A stretch of DNA of 64,000 nucleotides from Aurantiacibacter poecillastricola (GTDB lineage: Bacteria > Pseudomonadota > Alphaproteobacteria > Sphingomonadales > Sphingomonadaceae), in the NCBI RefSeq assembly GCF_030730945.1, contig NZ_JAVAMS010000006.1, positions 19,268 to 83,267 on the forward strand, written 5' to 3'. This document shows positions 25,086 through 34,054 of this stretch, piece by piece. The notes beneath the pieces are model-generated. The model was not told the DNA's origin, made no database searches, and saw nothing but the letters and a program-made list of their open reading frames with translations. Each line of letters starts with the position of its first letter. Position 1 is the stretch's first letter. The position numbers and the translations under genes are program-made.

Positions 25086-26471
25086 TTAATACCCTCGGCC
25101 ATATTGGGGGTGCGCCACGCCTGTGCGACTATGGATCAGCTTCGCAATCTTGGGGCGCCAGCGCCCGCCGGCGTCATGTCCGACATAGGCGAAGTCAGAT
25201 TTGCCTTCCATCGTACGTAGCTGACCGTTGTCGTACCTGTTCTTGAAGAGGGCTGGTGCGTCCGGGTTGCCGCTTGACCAGAAGCGGCAATACCCATTGT
25301 CGCTCCACTCTGAGATTGTCAGATCTCCAATTCGGAGCAGTAGTGACGACGATGAGGTTGGCCCATTTTGCGTGATCCCGTGCTCCAGTCGTTCACCTTG
25401 GGAACGAGCGACATTACGTATTTGATTTCTGGCTCTGGGGCCCAAAGCTGGCCACGCATCCGTCACCAATCCGGCGTCGAGATAGGCTAGCCAAAACTCT
25501 TGGCGCTGCTTCCACTGATCAGGCCGGTCGGTCGTTTCGGCGATGGCGCGGAAGAACATCCGCATTGCGGCATCGGTCAACCATCTGCGCAACACGCCGA
25601 TGATCTCGTCGGCCCGGTCGCCTCCTACGTCATCCGCGATGTGCGCGTGGATCGGCACCCATTTCTGTTTCTTCGGGTACAGCCGAGGGTCGGCAACTCG
25701 GTCCAGCAGGAATGCTGTAATGGCTTGTCTATGTGCCGACTCGGGGCGGCCGTTGACCCAGGGCTCGAGGAGGGCTCTGACGATTGCTGCCGCATCATCG
25801 AATTGATCTTCCCGCTCGAGAAGGTCGAGCAGATTTCTCTGCGCTAGGACTGCTTGCTCTTCCTTACGGCTGGCGATTTTAAGGCAGCCTCTGCCAAAAG
25901 CTAATTGGCCAACACGTGTGGCAAATGGGCTCGCGCCAAGGCCTGTGTCCGCGCATGTAGAGACGAAAGCATCGCGCTCGTCAGCAGCCATCGCCGCGGC
26001 AAGTGCTTCAATTGCATTTGAAGGTTGAAAGAGTGCGTACCGCTCTGATCTATTTCGCCAAGCGCCATCCTGATCCCGCGTTAGCTCTGTGCAGGCGTTC
26101 GCCAGCTTTTCGATGACACCGCGCTCGAGCGGAAAATAGATGAGGTAGCCATCAATGAGGGCGCGGGTGGAGCTGCTCCGCCTGTCAGCCAGCGCTCGTT
26201 CGAGCGCAGAGATGCCGAGATTCTCAAACTCATCATCGCACCACGCGCCGCGAAGCACCCGGTTCAATTCGCCGCGTTTTAGATCAGAAACGGAGCGTTT
26301 CTGGCATTCCCGCAAGAACGGTATAAGCTCCTCCTGGTCTTCTGCAGCTTCAACGTCGCTTCCCAGCAAGGCGAACGCATGATGGATCTGGGGCAATATT
26401 GACGGCGGCTTAGGAAAGCCGTGTCTGGCTATCCCTTCCATCCTATCGATTGCACCGCGGATGAAGTTCAT
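25086..26471 (-). CDS. zorC: Zorya ZorC (EH-signature domain protein)
   Basis: The protein is 461 aa. It is helical through the middle and has a C-terminal part rich in aromatic and charged residues, including the EH-signature-like stretch RSSSTRALIDGYLIYFPLER near residue 100 and KKQKWVPIHAHIADD near residue 270. ZorC binds DNA and works with ZorD to halt invading DNA in type I Zorya. The assignment rests mainly on gene order between the OmpA-like ZorB and the SNF2 helicase, and on the size. Its start overlaps the zorB stop (ATGA). Confidence 0.8.
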   Translation of the reverse strand: MNFIRGAIDRMEGIARHGFPKPPSILPQIHHAFALLGSDVEAAEDQEELIPFLRECQKRSVSDLKRGELNRVLRGAWCDDEFENLGISALERALADRRSSSTRALIDGYLIYFPLERGVIEKLANACTELTRDQDGAWRNRSERYALFQPSNAIEALAAAMAADERDAFVSTCADTGLGASPFATRVGQLAFGRGCLKIASRKEEQAVLAQRNLLDLLEREDQFDDAAAIVRALLEPWVNGRPESAHRQAITAFLLDRVADPRLYPKKQKWVPIHAHIADDVGGDRADEIIGVLRRWLTDAAMRMFFRAIAETTDRPDQWKQRQEFWLAYLDAGLVTDAWPALGPRARNQIRNVARSQGERLEHGITQNGPTSSSSLLLRIGDLTISEWSDNGYCRFWSSGNPDAPALFKNRYDNGQLRTMEGKSDFAYVGHDAGGRWRPKIAKLIHSRTGVAHPQYGRGY

Positions 26472-27187
26472 TGGACCAGAGTGTCCCGTGAAAGCGCACC
26501 CGGGCTCATCATCAAGAAGCGTAGGTCAATGCGTCTGTTGCGCGCTTTGGCTTCATCACTGTCGCCTGGGTCCACAAACCGATCCGGGCCATAGCCGCTC
26601 AGGCTCAGTATCTTCGCAGACCCTGGCGCGTTTTCTGGCAGATTGCGCATTTGATCGACGATCGGGTTGCCAGCCTTGAGCGCACGAAATGTATTGGCGG
26701 CGCGCATGACCGACAGGTCGTAATTGTCCATGCCGCCCGACATGCGATCCATGTCCGTGTGACCTTCCACAAAGATCGCATCGACCCGGTGCGGACTGCG
26801 TTCCCCATCGCACTGTGCTCCCTCGGTGTAGCACGGAAGGATCTGCGACATCGCGTCGGCCACCTTCTGCACAGCGAGTTCGCCGCGAGGCGTGAGAGTG
26901 AACCGGCCGCTTTCGAAAAGGACATCGTCTGGCAGGCGCAAAACTCCTGTCTCGATATCGATGGTCACTTCGAGCCCTTCTTCTTTGAGGGCCTCCGCCA
27001 TATCCTTCAATATTTCGGCTCTGGCCTGATTGGCTCCAGTTAGTTCGGCCGTCCGGGCCTGGAGGTTGAGCGCGAAATAGGCGAGCAAGATAATGAAGAT
27101 CAGTACCAGACCCACCATGAGGTCAGTCATGGAGATGAAGTAGCTCTCGCTCTCTTCCTGTGGTTTTCGAAGCAGGCGGGCTTCCAT
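26468..27187 (-). CDS. zorB: Zorya ZorB (MotB/OmpA-like stator subunit)
   Basis: The protein is 239 aa. One membrane segment lies at ~20-42 (MTDLMVGLVLIFIILLAYFA) and carries Asp22, matching the proton-binding aspartate of MotB. A helical linker leads to a C-terminal OmpA-like peptidoglycan-binding domain (VEGHTDMDRMSGGMDNYDLS, then RNRRIDLRFLM). With ZorA it forms an ion-driven rotary motor anchored to the cell wall. Start and stop overlap its neighbours by 1 and 4 bases. Confidence 0.88.
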   Translation of the reverse strand: MEARLLRKPQEESESYFISMTDLMVGLVLIFIILLAYFALNLQARTAELTGANQARAEILKDMAEALKEEGLEVTIDIETGVLRLPDDVLFESGRFTLTPRGELAVQKVADAMSQILPCYTEGAQCDGERSPHRVDAIFVEGHTDMDRMSGGMDNYDLSVMRAANTFRALKAGNPIVDQMRNLPENAPGSAKILSLSGYGPDRFVDPGDSDEAKARNRRIDLRFLMMSPGALSRDTLVQ

Positions 27188-29106
27188 TATTCAGCGGCCT
27201 CCGCTTTCTGTGCCGACAGAGCTGCCGCGAGATCCTCCACCGTATCACTTAGGCTTTCGAGGGGACGCAATGCGGCCGCAAGTTGTGACACACCCTTGCC
27301 CAGCGCCTCATCGACCTCGCCCACACGCGTCGTAAGACTCTGCGCTTGGCTGCCCGCAGCCTCAGTCAGCATGTTGAGCGCTTCGCCCAATGACTTGTCC
27401 ACTTCATTGAAGCGAGCACGGTAGTCAGACCAGGCTTCTTCTGCCGCACTAGCGGTTGCCTTGAGTGCCTCAGAGATCTCACGCATCTCTTCGCGTGTCA
27501 TTTCTGCATTGCGAGCATCATTCGCAACTGCCGTGGACATCGCGAGCATCGCTTCTTTGATCGAAGAGGCGGACTCGCGCAAAGGAGCAGTAGCCTCGCG
27601 CACGTCATTCGCGACGCTTCCCAGCGATGTAGCAATATCGCTTGAGCGATCCGCAACGCTTTCGATTCCGCGGGTGTAGTCACCCATGGCCCGGTTGCTG
27701 CCATCAAGCGATGTCGCGGCTGTCCCAATGCTTGTCGAAGCTTTGCGCATCTCCTCAACCAGAGGCTCGCCAGCTTCGTTGAAGTTCTTGACGAATTGCC
27801 CGAAGGATTCAGTCATCGCCTCCTGACCAGTTTCAGCAGCCTTACGAGCTGCGTCCGCCGTTGACTTTCCGAACTCTCCAGCGGACTCAGCCATCTTCTC
27901 GCGCATCTGGTCGAGGCTCGTGCCCACCCGCTCGAGAAGTTCGCCAAGGCGCTTACGGGCCTGCTCGCTGGCTTCTTCACTGTCGGCGCGCATGCGCTCA
28001 GCAACAGCTGCGAAATTACTGTTCAGCTCGCCAAAGGCCGAGCGCATTTCTTCCGAGGCCTGACTAAACCGGCGCACAGCCTCCTCGATCTGCTGATCTG
28101 CCGAGCTCGTCTGCCTTTCTAGTCGCTCAGCCATGGTACCAAGCGAGTTCGACATGCCAGTGATCGCACCCGCGAGATCGGCCATCTGCGCTCCCGCCCC
28201 ATCACTAATCGCTTTGTGGACAGCTTCACCCCCGCCGCCGCTAATTGAATTCATATCGCGTTCGATTGATCCGAGGCTGGTGACCATAGGTGCGAACTGC
28301 TTCTCGAGCGTCTCTTCTAGAACTACGGCCAATTGCTCGGAGAAGCCCTTCAGAGCCGGGGTCTGATCTTCGAGCTGCTTCAGCTGATCGGCAGCTATCC
28401 GCTGTGGCGGCAAATAGGCCATACCGTGTTCAAGAAGGTCGCAAAGGCGAGCGAGCCCCTCATCGACTTTCTTAGCAAAGCGATAGTCGACCGAGCGCAA
28501 GATGATCGATGCGACAATGCCGCCAACCGACGCCCAGAACTTAGCGCCGGCAACCTGCATCAATTCATTGAGCTGCGATTGCATAGCATCAGGGCCGCCA
28601 CCCAAATCCAGCGTCGAGAGCGCGGCGATAATACCTAGGAAGGTGAAAAGCAGGCCTACTGCAATCGCAATGTTTGCGAACCAGCCAAGTGCTCGGTGAC
28701 GCTCACCGAGCAGCAGAAAGAAGTTTTCCGGGCGAACGGTGTTCTGAAGCACCTCAGCATTGGGATTGACGATCGTCTCGCGGTACTCCTCCCACGCACG
28801 ACGCAAATGAAAGACCTCTTCGTGCGAGGCTTCCATCATCTTCTCATCGATATCAAAATAGGCCTCGGCGAAGGCCAGCCGAGCGTCATTTGAAGGAGCG
28901 TTGCTCCCCCCGATCTTCTCGGAAATCAGCTCGTTACGCTCATTGATGGCGCTAAGCAGCGGCCAGTGATGATTGCGACGATAACGCCAAGCGATCATGA
29001 TCGCGGCCGAAATGAGGAGCAGCGCGATGATAAACGCCATCGCCTCTCCAACGCCAGGAACCGCAGTGAAAAACCAGATTAAACTCTGCCCGAGTCTATC
29101 AATCAT
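27187..29106 (-). CDS. zorA: Zorya ZorA (MotA/TolQ-like stator with long coiled-coil tail)
   Basis: The protein is 639 aa. A first membrane segment (~10-36) precedes a cytoplasmic loop. The MotA/ExbB core follows: two more segments (WFANIAIAVGLLFTFLGIIA near residue 145, and the AKFWASVGGIVASIILR segment). From ~230 to the end the chain is almost wholly helical, with many Glu, Ala and Ser, fitting the long intracellular tail that signals invasion to ZorC/ZorD. I chose the ATG at 29106 because AGGGGG lies just upstream; the ATG at 29157 lacks a ribosome site. Confidence 0.87.
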   Translation of the reverse strand: MIDRLGQSLIWFFTAVPGVGEAMAFIIALLLISAAIMIAWRYRRNHHWPLLSAINERNELISEKIGGSNAPSNDARLAFAEAYFDIDEKMMEASHEEVFHLRRAWEEYRETIVNPNAEVLQNTVRPENFFLLLGERHRALGWFANIAIAVGLLFTFLGIIAALSTLDLGGGPDAMQSQLNELMQVAGAKFWASVGGIVASIILRSVDYRFAKKVDEGLARLCDLLEHGMAYLPPQRIAADQLKQLEDQTPALKGFSEQLAVVLEETLEKQFAPMVTSLGSIERDMNSISGGGGEAVHKAISDGAGAQMADLAGAITGMSNSLGTMAERLERQTSSADQQIEEAVRRFSQASEEMRSAFGELNSNFAAVAERMRADSEEASEQARKRLGELLERVGTSLDQMREKMAESAGEFGKSTADAARKAAETGQEAMTESFGQFVKNFNEAGEPLVEEMRKASTSIGTAATSLDGSNRAMGDYTRGIESVADRSSDIATSLGSVANDVREATAPLRESASSIKEAMLAMSTAVANDARNAEMTREEMREISEALKATASAAEEAWSDYRARFNEVDKSLGEALNMLTEAAGSQAQSLTTRVGEVDEALGKGVSQLAAALRPLESLSDTVEDLAAALSAQKAEAAE

Positions 29107-29395
29107 TAGGCCCCCTAAAAGCGAGTTGAATAGCTTCGAATCTTTAAGAAAAATCAATTACCCGTACTAGAACTTAACGGCAATCCGGGCCGCGGCATAT
29201 GCTCACTTGCGGCCTAATGATGCTATGACCTTAACCTATCCAGACCATTCGCCAATGGGGGTTGAATGGGGTCAGATTTACGCCGGTAGGCGGTCTTCTA
29301 TTTCAACGCAGCGCTATGGAAATCGACCTGCATCATATGAAGCTTTGAGAGCGTTTCTGCCTGTCCGGAACGGTGTCGGCTTCGTTCTGCTTTAC
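29107..29395. other. gap between the HNH-helicase gene and zorA
   Basis: There are 289 bp without a gene. It may hold a separate promoter for zorABCD, but I see no strong match. It contains GGGTTGAATGGGGTCAGATT and is AT-richer than its surroundings. No terminator is clear, so read-through from the helicase operon into zorA is possible. Confidence 0.35.
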
Positions 29396-31273
29396 TCAGC
29401 CCTCTTCCCTAGCATGCTCTGCAATCTTCAAGAACCGAGCGAGACTTTCATCAGGCAGCTGACGGTAAATGCGAATTAGCGTGCTATCCCCCGATTTGAG
29501 CACATCACGGCGGACAGGGCCGGCCATAGTTTCGCCTGCCGAAACTTCGGCCTCATCCAGCTCCATGCCGCGCACAATGGCACCGGTCCGCAGTGCCTCA
29601 TCCAGGCTGAGCGAGAACGAGGTGCCGAACGACGTGCCACAAGCATGGCAGTTCGTTGCTGCGACTGGGTTCAAGGCTCCGCAATCGCTGCATGCCTTAA
29701 ACTGAGGTCCGCCATGGCTCGGAAACACATGGCCGCAGCAATCACACTCAACCGCCTTGATGTCGCACTCGGTGTGACAGGCTGGGCACTTTTTCGTCTT
29801 CGGCGTGCCCGGGTCTTTGCGCTTGCCGGGCGACATTTCCAGCTCGATGCGGCGCGCGTACGCCTCAAAGGTCTCTGTACACGGCATGACCACATAAGCG
29901 CGGGTATCGTCGTCGTGTCCTTGCGTGCGCACAACACGTCCGATTGCTTGGCGGAAAGCCAACTCGGTCAGCGCGTTCGGCAGGTGGACCAGAACCCGAA
30001 GACGCTTGATATCGACGCCTTCCGAAATCATCGCGACCGAGACAATCCAACGCTTATTCGTGTTACGAAACGCTTTGATGCGCGCATCAGGATTGTTCAT
30101 CTGGCTGTGAACAATCATCGGCGCCTCGCCCTCTATCGCTTCGATGAGCTGGGCCATGTATTCAGCCATCTCAATGTTAGGCGCGATGACCAGGCCACCG
30201 GCATCGGGCATGCGAAGGCGAAGGTTATCAAGCTTGCGGCTACCCCACTCGAGCATCGTAGCCTGGTAGCCTGTCATCAATGGCGTTGACCCATCCGCCT
30301 CGTACTGCGGCGTGCAGGCAAGCCGATAGAAGTCCAACGCGCTCTGAAGGCCAGGGATACGCTTGAGCTCCTTGGTCAGTTCAGCTGGTTTGTGGCTGGC
30401 GACTTCCACGCTCTCACCGCCATCAAGATCGACCGTGAAATGCCCCTCGTGCTTGTGAAAGGTAACAGGGCGACAGTACTCGAGGTCAACGGCCTCGCCA
30501 TACGTAAGTGTGTAAGTGCCGCCCTCAGGATGATCGATCGCCCCGGCATCGTCGTATGCGAGCCAGACAGAGCGTTCTCCGTCGGACCGGATCGGCGTAC
30601 CAGTAAGAACAAGGACGTGCTTTGCCTTAGCAAAAGCACTGTCGGCGCTACTGCCCCAGGCAGCCTCAACGGCGGCGTGGTGGTGCTCGTCACAGATAAC
30701 AAGCGTCCGAGCGGAATTGCAGATTGCTTGGAAGCCATCTTGCAGCCCCTGCACAGCTGCCCAAGTCGAGCAGACATCGATACCAAGGGCATCGATATCC
30801 CCGTCAGAACCGGTGACCTTGCTCATGAAGCGCCCGGTCACTCGCTGAAAATCAGCCGACCATTGATTCACAACCTCAGCACGCGGTGCGATCACTACCA
30901 CACGGTCAATCTCGCCGCGGGTGATCAGCTCCTGCGCGATGGTACAGGCAGCGATGGTCTTACCCGCACCAGGAGCGGCATTGATGATAAAGTGGCGGTC
31001 ACCTTCGCTCGAGAGCAACCAAGTGAGAGCCTTATTAAGGGCCTCGGCCTGCCAATGGCGGAGTTTGATGGTCATCGACTTATTGCCCTTCTTGAGATTG
31101 CAGGTCGGGCACAAAGCTTGCCCGTTCTTGGTGATGGTCTTGCCCCCCTTCGAGAAGGGGAAAATGTGGTCGGCGTGAAAGCCGCGCCGCAGCTTGCAGC
31201 CACAGGCTTCGCATCGACCGCCAGATATGAGCGCGAGGATTTTTCGCTGTCGTTTGCTGAAACATCGCCTCAC
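29396..31273 (-). CDS. HNH endonuclease-superfamily 2 helicase fusion with zinc ribbons
   Basis: The protein is 625 aa. Residues ~15-65 are an HNH nuclease (CEACGCKLRRGFHADHIFPF, then LCPTCNLKKGN), with the two CxxC pairs that bind zinc. Next is a DEAD/DEAH-type helicase: Walker A APGAGKT (~101), motif II ICDEHHH (~198), LTGTPIRSD, and motif VI FRQAIGRVVRTQG. The last ~130 residues hold two zinc ribbons (CPACHTECDIKAVECDCCGH and CSDCGALNPVAATNCHACG). It probably unwinds and cuts DNA. It is the last of four overlapping genes and lies next to Zorya, so a defence role is likely but unproven. Confidence 0.85.
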   Translation of the reverse strand: MRRCFSKRQRKILALISGGRCEACGCKLRRGFHADHIFPFSKGGKTITKNGQALCPTCNLKKGNKSMTIKLRHWQAEALNKALTWLLSSEGDRHFIINAAPGAGKTIAACTIAQELITRGEIDRVVVIAPRAEVVNQWSADFQRVTGRFMSKVTGSDGDIDALGIDVCSTWAAVQGLQDGFQAICNSARTLVICDEHHHAAVEAAWGSSADSAFAKAKHVLVLTGTPIRSDGERSVWLAYDDAGAIDHPEGGTYTLTYGEAVDLEYCRPVTFHKHEGHFTVDLDGGESVEVASHKPAELTKELKRIPGLQSALDFYRLACTPQYEADGSTPLMTGYQATMLEWGSRKLDNLRLRMPDAGGLVIAPNIEMAEYMAQLIEAIEGEAPMIVHSQMNNPDARIKAFRNTNKRWIVSVAMISEGVDIKRLRVLVHLPNALTELAFRQAIGRVVRTQGHDDDTRAYVVMPCTETFEAYARRIELEMSPGKRKDPGTPKTKKCPACHTECDIKAVECDCCGHVFPSHGGPQFKACSDCGALNPVAATNCHACGTSFGTSFSLSLDEALRTGAIVRGMELDEAEVSAGETMAGPVRRDVLKSGDSTLIRIYRQLPDESLARFLKIAEHAREEG

Positions 31274-31542
31274 TTATTCATCCAATATTCGGTCAGCTGG
31301 ATCTCGCGCACCGGTAGGTTTTTGGGTGGTTCGAGGACGGCGTATTCATTCACGCGCTTCACCGCGGCAGCGAACGGGACAGGCCTAGACTCAATGGTCC
31401 ATCCTTCTTTGCGCATCTCGCTGATGACATCGGTGAGGTTCGAAACGCCGAAAAGGACAAGGGCTTCTAAGCGTGTGATAGGATTCCCACCGTGAAGGTG
31501 CTCCTTCACCGCCATCGCTATTCCGTATCGTTGGTTCTTCAT
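31270..31542 (-). CDS. small winged-helix protein, 90 aa
   Basis: The fold looks like a winged helix: GGNPITRLEALVLFGVSNLT, then VISEMRKEGWTIESRPV. Short proteins of this type are common in phage and defence operons. Its start overlaps the end of the preceding gene by 4 bp and its end overlaps the helicase start by 4 bp, so it is translationally coupled to both. It could regulate the operon or bind DNA alongside the helicase. Confidence 0.65.
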   Translation of the reverse strand: MKNQRYGIAMAVKEHLHGGNPITRLEALVLFGVSNLTDVISEMRKEGWTIESRPVPFAAAVKRVNEYAVLEPPKNLPVREIQLTEYWMNK

Positions 31543-31862
31543 GCTGCTAGCTCCATCTCGATTGATTGGTATGGCGGCTTGCGCCGATATGATGGCTCAT
31601 CGCCACCGAAGAGGGAGCGGACGATGTCACGCTCTCCGTAAAACACTTGCCAGCCTTCGCCAGAGGCTATGGCCTGGTCGACTGGCAACTCCTCGAAAGT
31701 TGCCCGCTGGTCGCGGAATGAACCGAGGGGCATGACGTCCCGGCCGTCGGCAACATCAACAAGATGCGCCGCGAGTTGCAGAGCTTCCTTCGAGGAGATC
31801 TCCGAGCCCAAAGACTCGCGGATCTCATGATAGAGCTGCTTAATTCGGCTGGGACGGTTCAT
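31539..31862 (-). CDS. hypothetical protein of the helicase operon, 107 aa
   Basis: I chose the ATG at 31862, where ordered sequence begins (RIKQLYHEIRESLGSEISSK, then LQLAAHLVDVADG). The upstream extension is Arg/Thr-rich and unlikely. The C-terminus contains GEGWQVFYGERDIVRSLFGG and ends in a 4-bp overlap with the next gene. I do not recognise a family. Confidence 0.6.
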   Translation of the reverse strand: MNRPSRIKQLYHEIRESLGSEISSKEALQLAAHLVDVADGRDVMPLGSFRDQRATFEELPVDQAIASGEGWQVFYGERDIVRSLFGGDEPSYRRKPPYQSIEMELAA

Positions 31863-31872
31863 GAGCGTTCTC

Positions 31873-32151
31873 CTAGTGTACCGTCGCCGCGGTCGGCGCC
31901 GTGTCGGGTTGCTGATTTTCGCTTGATTGGTCTTCGTCTGCGGCAAGCTTGCTTGCGCATCCGGACTTCCCCCCATCCATCACCACGACGATCGCGAGCT
32001 CGGGATTGGGCGCGGCGTGCAGGCCCAGGACAATTGCTTCCTGGGAGAGGGTGAAGCTAATTTCAGCGGCGTTGTAGTCGGCAGCCAGCAGTTGCTTTAC
32101 AAAGCTGGCGACGACGTCGCTGAGCGGTTCGGATGAGGTTTTTTGCGTCAT
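31873..32151 (-). CDS. hypothetical protein, first gene after the sigma-54 promoter
   Basis: The protein is 92 aa with a helical-strand core (LSDVVASFVKQLLAADYNAA, then AIVLGLHAAPNPELAIVVVM). The tail is polar. It ends 10 bp before the next gene. The predicted sigma-54 transcript would begin about one base before this ATG, which would make the message leaderless; the start assignment therefore needs care. No family recognised. Confidence 0.45.
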   Translation of the reverse strand: MTQKTSSEPLSDVVASFVKQLLAADYNAAEISFTLSQEAIVLGLHAAPNPELAIVVVMDGGKSGCASKLAADEDQSSENQQPDTAPTAATVH

Positions 32152-32162
32152 GCCCCCCACGT

Positions 32163-32178
32163 TGCAGGGGCCGTGCCA
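32163..32178 (-). promoter_or_regulatory. sigma-54 promoter (-24/-12) facing the helicase/Zorya genes
   Basis: Read on the minus strand the site is TGGCACG-GCCC-CTGCA. It has the invariant GG and GC at exactly the sigma-54 spacing, with one mismatch (C for T) in the -12 box. The predicted start is near 32152. It lies between the helicase operon and a divergent sigma-54 activator that carries the GAFTGA loop needed to work with this sigma factor. Confidence 0.7.
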
Positions 32179-32199
32179 AACTTGATTCAGCACCTAATT

Positions 32200-32217
32200 T
32201 CGAGGTGATAGTCTCGA
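32200..32217. promoter_or_regulatory. candidate activator-binding inverted repeat
   Basis: TCGAG and CTCGA form a 5-bp inverted repeat with 8 bp between, about 50-65 bp upstream of the predicted start. It is a plausible enhancer half-site for the RtcR-like activator. A second, weaker AAAC/GTTT repeat follows at ~32219-32230. Short arms make this tentative. Confidence 0.3.
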
Positions 32218-32346
32218 TAAACTATTGTTTTTATGGCTTTTAAATTTTTAATATCCAATGCAGCCCAAACACGCTTGAGGATTTGACAAAAACCAAATCG
32301 TAAGATTTCTTGTGCTTTACAAAAAAATGGTTGTTATCCAGTCCGT

Positions 32347-33849
32347 ATGCGCACTCTCATGGCATGGATCGGATACGCTGACCTCGCCGCCTCCAGGTCA
32401 GACGAGGGACTTGGCGGGCCGATCGGCGGGGCCCTTGTTGTTGGCGACTATGAGCAGGTGATCCTTCTAGCCAACTACAAGAACGAGGATGTCAAAGCCT
32501 ATTCGGACTGGCTTGTTCGCAATGGGGCGCCTCAGCCAAATATTGAAAAAGCAACGCTCTCGAGCCCAACAAATTTCCGCGAGATCTACCAGGTCGCAAA
32601 ACGCGTGCTGGACGATTTCGCCGCCGAATATGGCAGCACCGACCAATTAACGATCCACCTCAGTCCTGGCACGCCGGCCATGGCAGCTGTCTGGATCATA
32701 CTGGCGAGGACCAGGACCACAGCACGCCTGATCCAATCATCGCCAGAAGAGGGCGTCAAAGAGGCTGATATTCCGTTCGATATAGCCGCGGAGTTTATTC
32801 CCGATCTCTTCTCTGCACATGACAAGCGCAGGCTGGAAGAGAGTGGGGAGAAGCCGCCTGAGGCTGCAAGCTTTTATGACATCAACTACCGAAGCAAGGA
32901 GATGGAGCGTAGGGTTCGCGATGCGAAGAAGGCGGCATTGCGGAACTTACCAGTTTTAATCGAAGGCGAGACGGGGACGGGCAAAGAGCTCTTCGCGCGC
33001 GCAATTCACAATAGTAGTCAGCGGCGCTCTAAAACTTTCCATGTGGTCAATTGCGGCGCCATCCCTGCAGAACTGGTCGAGTCAGAGTTCTTCGGTCACA
33101 CTAAAGGTGCATTCACAGGCGCGCTCAAGGATCGCAAAGGCGCATTTGAAGCTGCAAATGGCGGAACGCTCTTTCTCGACGAGATCGGTGAGCTGCCCCT
33201 TGCTGCGCAGGTCAAGCTCCTGCGGGCATTACAAGAGGGGGAGATAACGCCTGTCGGCGGGGATAAGTCGCGGAAGGTCGATGTGCGCATCATTGCGGCG
33301 ACCAATCGCAATCTTATGGCGGAAGTTGTCGAGGGGAACTTTCGCGAAGACCTCTATTACAGACTGGCCATTGCGACACTGGACCTTCCGCCTCTGAGAA
33401 AGCGCGAGGGCGATGTGTGGCTGTTGGCGGAACGCTTGCTTGAACAAGTTAACCGATCAGCCAGGGAAGAGCCTGGCTATAAGCAGAAGACATTCTCCGC
33501 TTCCGCGAAAAAACTAGTTCTCAAGCACTCGTGGCCAGGGAACGTCCGAGAGCTTCTCAACACGGTCAAACGGGCGACGTTGTTCGCAGATGGCGAGGAG
33601 ATCAGCAGCGAAGACATGGCTCGGGCTATTCGTGCCGTACCCAACAGGGACGGGCCGCCAGATGGAGTCCTAAACCACGAGATTTATGAAGGGTTCGCGA
33701 TCGAAGATAGGATTGACCAAGTGAAGCGCCATTACCTGGAGCGAGCCCTTGAGAAGACTGGCGGCAATAAGGCTCAAGCCGCCAAGCTTCTAGGTCTTAA
33801 GAGTGCGCAGACGCTGACCTATTGGCTCGAAAAGCTCGGCATTGTGTGA
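32347..33849 (+). CDS. RtcR-like sigma-54 activator with CARF-type sensor domain
   Basis: The protein is 500 aa. Residues 1-~160 resemble the RtcR/CARF sensor, with the ligand-pocket motif [21 protein letters not shown] domains bind cyclic or linear oligonucleotides or RNA ends. Residues ~180-420 are the AAA+ sigma-54 interaction domain: Walker [13 protein letters not shown], the GAFTGA loop in KGAFTGALK, and Walker [12 protein letters not shown]. The C-terminus is a Fis-type helix-turn-helix ([19 protein letters not shown]). It is divergent from the helicase/Zorya genes, whose first gene has a sigma-54 promoter. It probably switches those genes on when a damage or infection signal binds the sensor (inference). 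Confidence 0.85.
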   Translation: MRTLMAWIGYADLAASRSDEGLGGPIGGALVVGDYEQVILLANYKNEDVKAYSDWLVRNGAPQPNIEKATLSSPTNFREIYQVAKRVLDDFAAEYGSTDQLTIHLSPGTPAMAAVWIILARTRTTARLIQSSPEEGVKEADIPFDIAAEFIPDLFSAHDKRRLEESGEKPPEAASFYDINYRSKEMERRVRDAKKAALRNLPVLIEGETGTGKELFARAIHNSSQRRSKTFHVVNCGAIPAELVESEFFGHTKGAFTGALKDRKGAFEAANGGTLFLDEIGELPLAAQVKLLRALQEGEITPVGGDKSRKVDVRIIAATNRNLMAEVVEGNFREDLYYRLAIATLDLPPLRKREGDVWLLAERLLEQVNRSAREEPGYKQKTFSASAKKLVLKHSWPGNVRELLNTVKRATLFADGEEISSEDMARAIRAVPNRDGPPDGVLNHEIYEGFAIEDRIDQVKRHYLERALEKTGGNKAQAAKLLGLKSAQTLTYWLEKLGIV

Positions 33850-34054
33850 AACTGGTCCAGCGCTCGCCAAAGAGTTCGAGGACGATCCTTCATTAAGTCT
33901 GAGAAATTCGACTTCCTGAGCTTAATCCATCGTCCGTCATTGATTTCAGATGCGGGAGCCAGTCCTCCGTAAATCGCTCGATCTGCCGGTCATTGAGCCA
34001 TACGATTGCTCGGCAGAATCGAGTCTCATCAAGAGTGCTAGACTAAAGGATTGT

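Noticed and set aside
32283..32306. TTGACA and TAAGAT as a sigma-70 promoter for the RtcR-like gene
   Set aside because: The spacer is only 12 bp, too short for a working promoter.
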